Of a DNA stretch of 64,000 nt, positions 55,377 through 63,996 are shown piece by piece. This stretch comes from CAYMCO01 sp964388955 (GTDB taxonomy: Bacteria > Chloroflexota > Anaerolineae > Anaerolineales > E44-bin32). The stretch spans positions 161,427 to 225,426 of the forward strand of contig CAYMCO010000002.1 in assembly GCA_964388955.1 (NCBI GenBank). Reading direction: 5' to 3'. A program made the translations under genes and the position numbers. Numbering within the stretch: the stretch's first letter is position 1; the number at the start of each line of letters is the position of its first letter. The notes under the pieces are model-generated. The model was not told where the DNA came from. It ran no database searches and was given only the letters and a program-made list of their open reading frames with translations.

Positions 55377-55592
55377 TCACCACAGCCGCGGCTTGAGGAC
55401 CATCAACGCCAGGATCGTCAGGTATGCGGGATTGGCGAGCCTACGGTCGAGCCCTTGGATGCCCCTGAGGGCGAACTCCAGCGCTTCCGGCTGCTGCTCG
55501 GCGCGCAGCATCCAGAAGAAATAGGTTAGGTTGGTCCCCAATGCCAGCACAACGGCGAACACGTGCACTAGGCGCAGCAGCGAAAAGATCAT
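55377..55592 (-). pseudogene. truncated DUF2269-like membrane protein
   Basis: 71-aa frame (MIFSLLRLVHVFAVVLALGTNLTYFFW, ALRGIQGLDRRLANPAY) that matches the first half of DUF2269-type integral membrane proteins, which are usually about twice as long. The frame ends one base from the convergent glmS stop, so the second half appears to be lost. It could instead be a short functional protein with two helices. Confidence 0.55.
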
Positions 55593-55627
55593 CCCTGCCT
55601 CACGTCCCCCGTTCGAAGTTTCGAGGA

Positions 55628-56299
55628 TCAGGTCCGGTTCCGCGAGACATCCCTCAGCCGGCCGAAATAGGAATGGCTGGCGTAGAGGGCGGCGGCCGGA
55701 TTGTGCCCTGTGACCCGGTCTTTTGCCACCAGCACCGTGGAGGGGGCGTGGCTATGCATCAGAAAGAGGCTATCGTGGCCGACGCACAGACCGACGAGCA
55801 CGTTGAGATCTGTCCCGGCGAGGTTCAGCAGTTCTGCCTGGCCGATGGGATTGCAGAGAGGATCGTACCCGCCCTCTGGCTTTAGCGTCTCTTCGGCCCG
55901 GAGGCCGACATCGGCTTTGGGGATCCCTCCCACCTTGCAGCACACGCTGGACACCATGAATCCATTTGCCTCAAGGATATCCCCCAGGATGCGGGCTTCT
56001 TGGATCAGCCCGATGCAGGAGGCGATGCCCAGGTGCTGGGCGTGGATGCGCCAGGAGAACTCCATCACCTCCTGAACTCTGGGCCAACGCAAGTATCCGG
56101 CCGCCTCAGTGCGCGCTGCGGCCAGCGCCAACTCCCGGCGAGCGCCATCATCCCGATATGCGGATTCGCATTCAGCCAGGGTTTGTGCCACCGGCCCCAT
56201 GTCCGTCATTGGACAGTATGTGGGGAGCCTCCGAGAATCGGCTGGAACATCACAGGCTTGGACTTTGCATTTTGCACACATCAATTCCATCGTCGTCAT
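55628..56299 (-). CDS. DUF1847 metal-binding protein
   Basis: 223-aa protein of the DUF1847 family, unknown function. The N-terminal Cys-rich block (CAKCKVQAC, then TYCPM) looks like a metal site, and QHLGIASCIGLIQEARIL, SVCCKVGGIPK, CNPIGQAELLN and VGLCVGHDSLF are conserved family blocks with further Cys and His. ATG 56299 is taken; ATG codons at 56290 and 56281 are alternatives. It lies 188 bp downstream of the large dehydrogenase gene on the same strand. Confidence 0.85.
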   Translation of the reverse strand: MTTMELMCAKCKVQACDVPADSRRLPTYCPMTDMGPVAQTLAECESAYRDDGARRELALAAARTEAAGYLRWPRVQEVMEFSWRIHAQHLGIASCIGLIQEARILGDILEANGFMVSSVCCKVGGIPKADVGLRAEETLKPEGGYDPLCNPIGQAELLNLAGTDLNVLVGLCVGHDSLFLMHSHAPSTVLVAKDRVTGHNPAAALYASHSYFGRLRDVSRNRT

Positions 56300-56487
56300 C
56301 TCTCCATCCGAGGCCGAGTGGGCCGAATGTCGCCTTGTCCTGCAGGCTGAATAGAGGATATCGAGCCTCCAGATTCTGTAAAAGCCCCATTTGTACTTTT
56401 CCGCAGGTGTGGATGATCCCTCCGGCGGGTGGGCTGCCCTGGATTCCCCGAAATCGGGCAAGATCCGCCCGGCGAACCCTGTGCGTC

Positions 56488-59406
56488 TCAACCCTGCTCC
56501 AGCGCCCCCGCCAGCACTTCGATCGGGTGAACAGCCTTCCTCCCGGTGGTGTGTTCGATCTGTTCGCGGCAGGATGTGCCCATCGCGCTGATGATCGCCG
56601 TCTCGGGTGCCGACCGCACCGCCGGCGCGAGGGACATCTCCGCCAACTGGATCGAAAGAGCATAGTGCTCCCGCTCGTAGCCAAATGAGCCCGCCATGCC
56701 GCAGCAGCCCGAATCGATCTCCTGAACCTCGCAGTTCGGGATCAAGCCCAGCATCTCCAGCGTGCTCTGTGTTCCGAAGTTTGCCTTCTGGTGGCAGTGG
56801 CCGTGAAAGAGCACCTGCCGGGGCATATCATCCAGGTTGAGTTCAAGCCGGCCCTCCGCTGCCTTCTGGGCGAGGAACTGATCTATCATCATGCTCATGG
56901 AGGCCACCTTCCGGGCGTCCTCCCCAGGGACGAGGTCGAGATACTCCGCCACCAGCATGGCCATGCAACTGGGTTCACATCCCAGGATGGGTATCCCCCG
57001 ACGGGCGTATGGCGCGAGAAGGGCGGTGTTGTGCCGCGCCAGATCCTTCGCCTGTCCCAGCAGGCCTTTTGACACCGCCGGGCGGCCGCAGCAGCGCTTG
57101 TCCTCCAGCAGAATAGGTTCGAATCCCGCCGCCTCGAGCACCTTCACCGCGGCTTGACCGACGCTGGGGTGGTTGTGCTCCATAAACGTGTCATGGAATA
57201 AGACGACCTCCCGAGGCCCCGGGGGCGGCGGAAAGGGGGGGGATGCCCTGTGCTGCCGGTACCAGGCGCTGAAAGCCGTCGAAGCCAGCTCCGGCATCCG
57301 GCGCTCAGGATGGATCCCGAGGAGCGTCATCAACCATGCTCCGGGGCCGTGCATGACGGCGTTGAAGAACGGCGCGATGGGTTGGACCATTCGGTTTAGG
57401 TTGGCGATGCTGGCGAAGGCGCGCGCCCGCAGCGGTGTGCCATGCGCTCCGTGGTAGTTGTGCAGGAACTCCGCCTTGATTTTCGCCATGTCCACCGCGG
57501 ACGGACATTCGCTCTTGCAGGCCTGGCAGGACAGGCACAAATCCAGCACCCGGTAAAGCTCGTCGGAGGTCATGGCATCGGGACCCAGAAGCCCCATCAT
57601 GGCTGCGCGCAGCGCGTTGGCCCGGCCGCGGGTGCTGTGGGTTTCGTCTCGCGTGGCCTGGAATGAAGGGCACATCACACCTTCCTCCAGCTTTCGGCAC
57701 ACGCCGGCGCCGTTGCACATCTCCACAGCGCCTGCAACGCCGCCATCGGCCTCGAAGCTGAAGGCGGTTCCCTGAAGTTCCTGTGGCGTGCGGTAATCTT
57801 CGCCGAGGCGAAGCAACGACTCATCGTCCATGCGCGGCACGTCCACGATCTTGCCCGGGTTGAGGAAGTTGTGCGGGTCGAAGAGCGCCTTGACCTCCCT
57901 GAAGGCGCGCACAAGCTGGGGGCCGAACAGGCGCTCCGAGAATTCGCCGCGTGCGATCCCTTCGCCGTGTTCCCCACTGGTCGTGCCGCCCAGCGCGACG
58001 ACCAGGTCCACAGACTTCTCGGCGATCTGGCGCATCTGGTGAACACCCTGAGAACCCTTGAGGTCAACCACGGGGCGCACATGCAGACAGCCTGCGCTGG
58101 CGTGGCCATACATGGCCACCCGATCCAAACCGACCTGGTAGGCGAAGTCGAAGATCTGGGTGATGTAATCGGCCAGGTGTTCGACGGGGACCGCCGCGTC
58201 CTCGATAAAGGGGATCGGTTTTGGGTCCCCGCGAATGCTCATCAGAATCCCCAGCCCTACCTTGCGCACATACCAGACTTTGGCCTGCTCAGTAGGATCG
58301 GAAATGTGCACCACCGGTCCCCCATGGCCGCGAGCCTTCAGCACGCGGCCGAGCTTCTGGGCGCCGGCGTCGATCTCCGCCTGAGAGTCCCCGGCGAATT
58401 CCACCAGCAGAACGATCTCCGGATTCCCCCGCACGAAGGTCAACAGACGCCGGTATTCGATCTTGTCACGCGTCAGATCCAGGAGCATTTTGTCCAGCAC
58501 TTCGATGGCCGAGGCTCCACTTTCCAGGATATGCGGCACGGCCTCCATGGCCTCCCGGAGTTCCCCGAAATGCACCATCGCCAGCCGCTTGAACTTGGGG
58601 ATCGGCACCAGGTTGAGTGTCATCTCCGTCATCACCGCCAGTGTGCCCTCGGAGCCGACGATCAAGCGGGCCAGGTTTGGGGCCTCCTCGCCGGCGAAGC
58701 GGTGCAGGTTGTAGCCAGCCACGTGGCGGAAGGTGCGCGGATAGCGCCGAGCGATCTCGTCTTCGTTCTCGGAGAGAATGCGCGGCAGTTCGCGGTAGAC
58801 ACCGCCCTCTAGCCCCCTGCGGCGTGCGCGCACGCCCCAATCTTCTTTCGGAAAGGCCCCGAAAGTGGTTTGATTTCCATCCGCCATCACCGCCTGCACC
58901 GAGATCACATTCTCATCCGTCATGCCGTAGTCGATTGAGTGCGCTCCTGTGGAGTTGTTGCCCAGCACCCCTCCCATGGTGGCGCGATCCGCGCTGGCAG
59001 GATCGGGCCCGTACATCAGGCCGTGCTTCTGCAGGCGCCTGTTGAGCAGGCCGAGCGTGATGCCGGGCTGGGTGCGGACAAACCGCCGCTCTGGGTCGAC
59101 TTCCAGCACCCGGTTCATGTGATGGGAGAGGTCCAGAACGAGCGCATGGCCCACCGCCTGCCCTGCCAGGCTGCTGCCGCCTCCACGCGGCAGCACCGGG
59201 ACCCCATGCGTGGCCGCGATCTCCAGCGCCGCGGAGACGTCATCGGCATCGCGCGGCATGACGACGCCTACGGGCATCATTTGGTAGATGCTGGCGTCTG
59301 TGCTGTAGAGCAGCCGCGTCATTCGATCGAAGTGGCAATCGGGGATCACACGTCGCATGTCGTGGATCAGGGCTTGGCCGGGTTCCGGAATCTCGGTTGG
59401 GATCAT
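56488..59406 (-). CDS. FAD-linked dehydrogenase fused to Fe-S/CCG domains
   Basis: Membrane-peripheral flavoprotein (972 aa) of the GlcD/D-lactate dehydrogenase type fused to a GlpC-like half. An FAD-binding-4 domain (VLPRGGGSSLAGQAVG near residue 70), an FAD-oxidase C domain, a ferredoxin part (CNGAGVCRK...MCPSF and LCLSCQACKSECP) and two CCG domains (CCGRPAVSKG; CCGMAGSFGYE) are in order. It would oxidise a 2-hydroxy acid such as D-lactate or glycolate and pass electrons to quinone. GAGGAGG precedes the ATG at 59406. The substrate is inferred from the family. Confidence 0.92.
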   Translation of the reverse strand: MIPTEIPEPGQALIHDMRRVIPDCHFDRMTRLLYSTDASIYQMMPVGVVMPRDADDVSAALEIAATHGVPVLPRGGGSSLAGQAVGHALVLDLSHHMNRVLEVDPERRFVRTQPGITLGLLNRRLQKHGLMYGPDPASADRATMGGVLGNNSTGAHSIDYGMTDENVISVQAVMADGNQTTFGAFPKEDWGVRARRRGLEGGVYRELPRILSENEDEIARRYPRTFRHVAGYNLHRFAGEEAPNLARLIVGSEGTLAVMTEMTLNLVPIPKFKRLAMVHFGELREAMEAVPHILESGASAIEVLDKMLLDLTRDKIEYRRLLTFVRGNPEIVLLVEFAGDSQAEIDAGAQKLGRVLKARGHGGPVVHISDPTEQAKVWYVRKVGLGILMSIRGDPKPIPFIEDAAVPVEHLADYITQIFDFAYQVGLDRVAMYGHASAGCLHVRPVVDLKGSQGVHQMRQIAEKSVDLVVALGGTTSGEHGEGIARGEFSERLFGPQLVRAFREVKALFDPHNFLNPGKIVDVPRMDDESLLRLGEDYRTPQELQGTAFSFEADGGVAGAVEMCNGAGVCRKLEEGVMCPSFQATRDETHSTRGRANALRAAMMGLLGPDAMTSDELYRVLDLCLSCQACKSECPSAVDMAKIKAEFLHNYHGAHGTPLRARAFASIANLNRMVQPIAPFFNAVMHGPGAWLMTLLGIHPERRMPELASTAFSAWYRQHRASPPFPPPPGPREVVLFHDTFMEHNHPSVGQAAVKVLEAAGFEPILLEDKRCCGRPAVSKGLLGQAKDLARHNTALLAPYARRGIPILGCEPSCMAMLVAEYLDLVPGEDARKVASMSMMIDQFLAQKAAEGRLELNLDDMPRQVLFHGHCHQKANFGTQSTLEMLGLIPNCEVQEIDSGCCGMAGSFGYEREHYALSIQLAEMSLAPAVRSAPETAIISAMGTSCREQIEHTTGRKAVHPIEVLAGALEQG

Positions 59407-59765
59407 TGTCCTCCTCGGATTGTTCCCGCGGGGTTGACGCGCGCAGGTGGCAGAGGCAGCAACTATAGACCATATTGTAATCAAGGCAAGAGGCATCTTG
59501 GGACGCATCGCTGCGTACCGCGAATTGAAGGGCATTCCAGCCGAGGATCCCCCTCAGATCCCTGGCCTCCCAAGTGTGGCATCCATAGACCGGTGATAGC
59601 CCTTCCAGTCAATTGGGAAAGCGCAGGAGAGCAAGTGGATGGATAGGATCTGAATCGATCGCATCTCACCCATGGAGCTGGCAGCGGATATTGCCTCAAG
59701 ATGGAACACGCCCGGCGCTCAAGAATGCTAGCACGTCCGTGGCAGGCGTGTAGAATCGGGAGGCG
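59407..59765. other. divergent intergenic region
   Basis: Promoter interval between the dehydrogenase (minus) and KDPG aldolase (plus). The only site recognised is the TAGAAT box at 59751-59756. Confidence 0.5.
59751..59756 (+). promoter_or_regulatory. -10 box (TAGAAT) close to the aldolase start
   Basis: TAGAAT ends nine bases before the ATG at 59766, leaving at most a few bases of leader. GGGAGG overlaps this interval. It resembles the arrangement at tlyA. Confidence 0.4.
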
Positions 59766-60461
59766 ATGACCTCGCTCATCAAGAGCGGGTTGCGAAAGGA
59801 GAGGGCGGTGGAAGAGCTATCTGCGCGGCTCTGGGATCTGGGAGTGGTACCGGTGAGTTCGATTCCGTCCGCCGATGTGGTGCCGGACCTGGGCGCGGCG
59901 CTTCTCCAAGGCGGACTTCCCATCGTGGAGGTGACTTTCCGCACCTCGGCGGCCGCGGCGGCTTTAAAGGAGTTCTCGCGCGGTTTCTCTGATCTTCTTC
60001 TGGGTGCGGGTACCGTCCTCACCGCTCAGCAGGCCGAGGCCGCCGTCGCCGCCGGGGCAAAATTCATTGTCTCACCTGGCTTCGGGCCGGATGTGGTGAC
60101 CTGGTGTTTGAAGCGCGGCGTGCCGGTCATCCCCGGCGTGGCCACGGCGACCGAAATCCAGCGGGCGCTGGAGGTCGGGTTGCGATTGGTGAAGTTCTTC
60201 CCCGCCGAAGTGCTAGGCGGCACCAGAGCGCTGCGCGCCCTTTCGGGGCCCTTCAAAGAGGTGAGATTCATGCCCACCGGCGGGATCAGCGGCGACAATC
60301 TGGCGGACTATCTCGACCTTCCCAACGTGCAGTGCTGCGGGGGCAGCTGGCTGACACCACAATCTTCGTTGGAAGCCGGGGACTTCAAGGCGATCAAAGC
60401 GCGGGTCCTGGAGGCGGTGGCCCTCGTGCGGGGTTTACGCGGGAGAGGGGATGGAGCATGA
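59766..60461 (+). CDS. eda: KDPG/KHG aldolase (Eda family)
   Basis: Class I aldolase (231 aa) splitting 2-keto-3-deoxy-6-phosphogluconate (or a related 4-hydroxy-2-oxo acid) to pyruvate plus an aldehyde. The Schiff-base lysine is K143 in LRLVKFFPAE; the catalytic Glu is in IVEVTFRT; GAGTVLT, VSPGFG and PTGGIS complete the barrel. The stop overlaps the start of a KDG-kinase-like fragment, the usual operon partner, here broken. Confidence 0.92.
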   Translation: MTSLIKSGLRKERAVEELSARLWDLGVVPVSSIPSADVVPDLGAALLQGGLPIVEVTFRTSAAAAALKEFSRGFSDLLLGAGTVLTAQQAEAAVAAGAKFIVSPGFGPDVVTWCLKRGVPVIPGVATATEIQRALEVGLRLVKFFPAEVLGGTRALRALSGPFKEVRFMPTGGISGDNLADYLDLPNVQCCGGSWLTPQSSLEAGDFKAIKARVLEAVALVRGLRGRGDGA

Positions 60462-60652
60462 AAAGACGGGTCGTCAATCTGGGGGGGACAATGCCCCGCT
60501 TGAGTCCTCCGGGGCAGGCTCGACCCAGGATGTGGGGTATGGAACGTTTCTTTCATAGATCCGCGTGTGGGTTTGGGATTCTGGCCCATCTGGTGGCCCC
60601 AATTGGCTGCAAAGCATGTCTAACGAGACAGAAAGGTGCTGGATGGATGTGA
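60458..60652 (+). pseudogene. truncated 2-keto-3-deoxygluconate kinase (PfkB family) start
   Basis: From an ATG overlapping the aldolase stop, the first 20 or so residues (MKRRVVNLGGTMPRLSPPG) match the usual N-terminus of KDG kinases (VVTLGEIMLRLSPPG). After that all similarity is lost: no GGAEANVA-type block follows in any frame, and a stop comes at 60652. The gene is cut about 70 bp in. Confidence 0.6.
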
Positions 60653-60804
60653 TCTGGGCCGGGGTGCTGGGAGATTTGCGGGCCAAGATGTATGAGTGGG
60701 ATGGCCAGGCGGCAAGAGAAGGAGCGAATCTTGAGCTCTGGAAAGTCTCCCCAGTTGGCGGTCCTTGCAGACCCTTGAAATCAGGAGGAGTGGAGACTCA
60801 ATGA
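60616..60804 (+). CDS. possible small protein, 62 aa
   Basis: Open frame MSNETERCWMDVIWAGVLG... of unknown nature. The only support is that its stop overlaps the next gene's ATG by four bases (ATGA at 60801). No ribosome site is visible. Confidence 0.25.
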   Translation: MSNETERCWMDVIWAGVLGDLRAKMYEWDGQAAREGANLELWKVSPVGGPCRPLKSGGVETQ

Positions 60805-61538
60805 GTGAGGCTCGAGAACAGGCCGATCAAGCTCCCAATGGAGTGGAGAAGCAAGCTGAAGAACGACCTTCGATTCCCACTAGGCCACCTACCGTGATCG
60901 ATATACTGAAGGTGCTATTCGCTGCCGGCTCGCTCCTCGTTGCAGTCGCAGCACTACTGATTTCTGTTAAGTCAAATGGCCTCGCAAGAGAGTCTAACGA
61001 AATCGCGGAAGATGCCAAATCTGTAGCAGAAACACAGGCTTCAGTTCCTAATATTCCCACGCTAGAAGTCACGTATCATGTGGCAGAATCGCTTGATCTG
61101 GAGTCCACTGCCGACAGTAGGTTCATCGAGCGCCGTGACCTTTCACCTGTAATCTTGAAGACCGAATCATGGCGGCAAGCAATGTCCCGACGCGATACGG
61201 ATAATGACTCGTCATATCTGTTCGTCTTCATAACGAACTACGGCCCAGGGGTCGCTAAGTCGGTTACTATCTCCGGCGAGTGGGTCCCAACGGAAGGGAT
61301 GCCGGAACCGGAGGCTTGGATCGAGACTGAGGGCTCACCACGCTTTCTTGCTCCGGGTTCTTTCTTCGCGATGTACCTGGCGGACCTGCAAGGCTACGAC
61401 TCTTCCCATTCGCTCGGTGACCAAATGCTCCCGTTCCGAGAAATTCGACTGACCATCACGTTCGCGGATCTCATTGGAGGAGATCATACAATTGAGGACA
61501 AGATTCCTGGTGTTCCACCAGCTCAGATGACCCCGTAG
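60801..61538 (+). CDS. single-TM protein of unknown function
   Basis: 245-aa protein. A polar N-terminus (residues 1-27) precedes one hydrophobic helix (about 29-52), a short helical stretch (SNEIAEDAKSVAETQAS) and a predicted beta-rich domain (residues 75-240, with NYGPGVAKSVTISGEWVP) that would lie on one side of the membrane. GGAGTGGAG precedes the ATG. Less biased codon use than upstream genes fits an acquired region. No function can be given. Confidence 0.6.
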   Translation: MSEAREQADQAPNGVEKQAEERPSIPTRPPTVIDILKVLFAAGSLLVAVAALLISVKSNGLARESNEIAEDAKSVAETQASVPNIPTLEVTYHVAESLDLESTADSRFIERRDLSPVILKTESWRQAMSRRDTDNDSSYLFVFITNYGPGVAKSVTISGEWVPTEGMPEPEAWIETEGSPRFLAPGSFFAMYLADLQGYDSSHSLGDQMLPFREIRLTITFADLIGGDHTIEDKIPGVPPAQMTP

Positions 61539-62852
61539 GAAGAGTCTGTAATGGCGCCAGCTAGCCGATCCCCGCGGAGGACCGCAGGTGAGGGGGATAG
61601 GAGGGTTGAAGGTGGCAGGGGATTTTGCGGCGGTGTGGGGAACCGTGAAGCGAAATGGAGTTCTTGACCTTCTTGAACCCCTTGAAATTCCTGAAGGTCC
61701 CGAATGTCTTGGCCAAATATGTATCTGTTAGAAAGATCCCTAGGGATAGGATGGTTGAACTTCTTGAACGCCTTGGCTCCGCCGAGGGCATTCAAGGGGT
61801 TCAAGGCATTCAGGTTTCCTCCAATGTCGTCGTCCTTCTCCGAAAGACCTTTGCGGGCATGACTGTCTCGACATATCCATAAGAGGGCAGATCCTGGGTG
61901 CTGGACACACGTGGGCTGTGTCCACTGATCCACAAACCTATTATCCCCAGCATGAAGGTTATACCATCCTGTATCGCCAACTCCGATTGGCGCTAGCGCC
62001 TCAAGGCGCTTTCTCACTCCACCCCACTCCTTCTCCTCCGTCAAGCCTTCCTAAGCCACGTTTTCCCTCAAGACGAAGTGCTGGGGCACCCTATTTCAAT
62101 TGAAAATAGCGTGCTTCTTTACGTTTTCGGTAAAATGGCGTCGTGCCGTGGGGAGTTGTGTTGTCCGATTCCAAAAGCTTCCAAGACACACACCCAAAGT
62201 TGTTGCCCGTCATCGGTGGGTCAATGCACCCCCAGCAGATCTCTTACTTAAGCACCCATCTGCTTTACGATAACGCATCCCGACCCACATCTCTCCACCA
62301 AGATGTCCCCACTCCCCCAGCACCCAACTCAACACCCTAACACCCCCACTCTAGCTGGCCACCGAATGGCCCAGAATGCGACCTGGAGTTTCTGGACACA
62401 CAACCACCCAAAACTGGGGTCGAAACAGACCTGTGCTGGATTTTTCGACACGATATCATCGGCAAACACCCCTATTTGTGACTTTCGCTCCAGTTTTCTT
62501 GCTGCCACCTCCGTTTCCTGCCAGTTTGGTTGGTTTTCAGGTTTGATTCTTGGTTCCGTGATGGGTGGAAGGCGAGAAATCATGGTCTTCTGCTTACTTT
62601 TTATTGGCAGGAGTGATTGGAGCGTTATCGTCCATGGTTTCCACGGCTGATTGCTGATTGCGGGGAAAACTATGGGGTCAGGCTGGAAAATCGCTTAGAG
62701 CATCGCCAAGCGTGACGGTCTCTGCGAGGATCGATCGAGAAGCATTTCGCCGAAATGTGAAGGTGGATGGCCCGAAGCGCTGGATTTGGGGGACCCATTA
62801 TTCGAGTATGAGAACCAAAGTGACTAGCTAATCGGTGTCTCGCAAGTATTCA
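61539..62852. other. gene-poor stretch, lower GC
   Basis: No convincing gene in 1.3 kb on either strand. It holds short imperfect repeats of a CTTGAA/TTCAAGG kind (about 61660-61815), a 12-bp palindrome TTTCAATTGAAA near 62094, and AT-richer segments. It may be decayed mobile or noncoding DNA. Confidence 0.5.
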
Positions 62853-63170
62853 CTATCCTGCAGTGGCAGCACTTAGCTGCATCAACTGTGGATAGAAGGT
62901 TGATGTCTGGGGGGACACGACAGCGATCTGGGGAGTTCCAGCACTGAGGACCGGCCCGACTTCGGCATCTTCAAATTCCATAATGGCTTTTTCAAATGCG
63001 TTTGCCCAGAAGAAATGGACATATTCCTCCCGACAAATCCGACATCTCTCACCAGGAACTTCTCGCACAAATTCGAAACCACCAATCTTTCGTCTTAGAA
63101 CTATTGTTGCTGGCTCTAATTCTTCTCCGCAATCGTGTGGTGGAAAGTCAGCGTCTTGTTCGAAAATCAT
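62853..63170 (-). CDS. YgiT-type zinc finger protein (antitoxin-like)
   Basis: 105-aa protein whose first 50 residues match the YgiT/MqsA zinc-finger layout: a Cys-Gly-Glu-Glu-Leu stretch (DCGEELEPATIVLRRKIGG), a VPGERC segment and CRICREEYVH. The first Cys pair of a standard finger is reduced to one Cys, so zinc binding may be altered. The ATG at 63170 was chosen over 63203 because AAGGTGGAG precedes it. It overlaps the DUF4258 gene by 23 bp, as in type II toxin-antitoxin pairs. The role is inferred. Confidence 0.65.
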   Translation of the reverse strand: MIFEQDADFPPHDCGEELEPATIVLRRKIGGFEFVREVPGERCRICREEYVHFFWANAFEKAIMEFEDAEVGPVLSAGTPQIAVVSPQTSTFYPQLMQLSAATAG

Positions 63171-63474
63171 CGCTCCACCTTTCTGGATCAGGTCTATATA
63201 CATCTACCACTCTTATTGTACTATAGTTCATGCCATATGCGATCTTGATATGCAATGGGTCATCGGGTTCATTCCATGCCAAGACCAAGCATGCCGCTCC
63301 ACGAGGATCCTGGCGGTAGTCCTCAATCAACTCGCACTCGCCAGACGCCACTAGGTTTCTCACCACGACATTGTCTATTCCGAGTTCAGGAAGCTTTGTT
63401 TCCAATACATTCGTATTGAAGAAGAAACTACCTCTTCTGAAAAGATTGACTATTAGGAGCGGAACGGGAGGCAT
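63148..63474 (-). CDS. DUF4258 protein (toxin-like)
   Basis: 108-aa protein ending in VVDVYRPDPERWSDDFRTRR, with VRNLVASGECELIEDYRQDPRGAACLVLAW before it; both are hallmarks of DUF4258, a family often encoded next to YgiT-type zinc fingers and suspected to be RNase-like toxins. The usual His near the N-terminus is not obvious (SFFFNTNVLE). The ATG at 63474 lies 15 bases after the upstream gene, with GGAGG too far away to help. Toxin activity is inference. Confidence 0.65.
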   Translation of the reverse strand: MPPVPLLIVNLFRRGSFFFNTNVLETKLPELGIDNVVVRNLVASGECELIEDYRQDPRGAACLVLAWNEPDDPLHIKIAYGMNYSTIRVVDVYRPDPERWSDDFRTRR

Positions 63475-63488
63475 CGTATTCTATTCCG

Positions 63489-63806
63489 TCACCATTCCTC
63501 CTCACTCAACCCCAAGTTGCTCATGACCTCTTTTGGAAGGTTGATCCGAGCTCCCGATTCTTTCTCGAATCCTTTGATCTGATTCCGAAGCATCATGCAC
63601 ATGACCTTAGCATGCTCAGGGCTCATTCTCAGTATCACAACTCTCTCGCTAGGTATAGGTACAGCCTCGTCACCAGATTCTGGATGGGGCTGAGACAACC
63701 CAAATGTGAAGTTGACACCAAAGATCGACACTGTCATTCGAACTCTATCGACGTAGAGATCGGGGATTGGCTTGTCAGTGTCCGAGGCATCCTCTTTGTT
63801 CTTCAA
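63489..63806 (-). CDS. DUF3467-like protein
   Basis: 105-aa protein resembling the DUF3467 group: PDLYVDRVRMTVSIFGVNFTFG, ERVVILRMSPEHAKVMCMMLRNQIKGFEKESG and LPKEVMSNLG. The function is unknown. The start is a TTG at 63806 with AAGGAG six bases upstream. It heads a three-gene minus-strand unit with the DUF4258 and zinc-finger genes. Confidence 0.6.
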   Translation of the reverse strand: MKNKEDASDTDKPIPDLYVDRVRMTVSIFGVNFTFGLSQPHPESGDEAVPIPSERVVILRMSPEHAKVMCMMLRNQIKGFEKESGARINLPKEVMSNLGLSEEEW

Positions 63807-63953
63807 TTCAAACTCCTTATCTCACAATTCATTGAGAATCCCAGTATCCTAATGCAAAGTGTCATTCTAGCATCATGTAAGAGAGAGAGCCAGCCAGCTG
63901 CTCTCGTGGTTGAGGAGGTGGATGGCCTGAAATTCCGGGGGAGGTATTGATCA

Positions 63954-63996
63954 GCGACAATTAGAGTTCCCGCCTGGCGACAATTAGAATTCCCGG
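63954..63996. repeat. 23-bp-period direct repeat at the window edge
   Basis: GCGACAATTAGAGTTCCCG at 63954-63972 is repeated as GCGACAATTAGAATTCCCG at 63977-63995, one difference. Repeated near-terminal boxes of this kind are found at ends of some insertion sequences (for example IS21-like), but the element itself is beyond the window. Confidence 0.6.

Noticed and set aside
57108..57130. GGTTCGAATCC, the sequence of a tRNA T-arm
   Set aside because: It lies inside the FAD/Fe-S dehydrogenase gene in a well conserved coding frame, and no matching acceptor or anticodon arms are around it.
61523..62044. Minus-strand open frame of 173 codons in the gene-poor stretch
   Set aside because: Low-complexity segments (NALNPLNALGG, PPQNPLPPSTLLSPS), no ribosome site and no family resemblance; probably noncoding.
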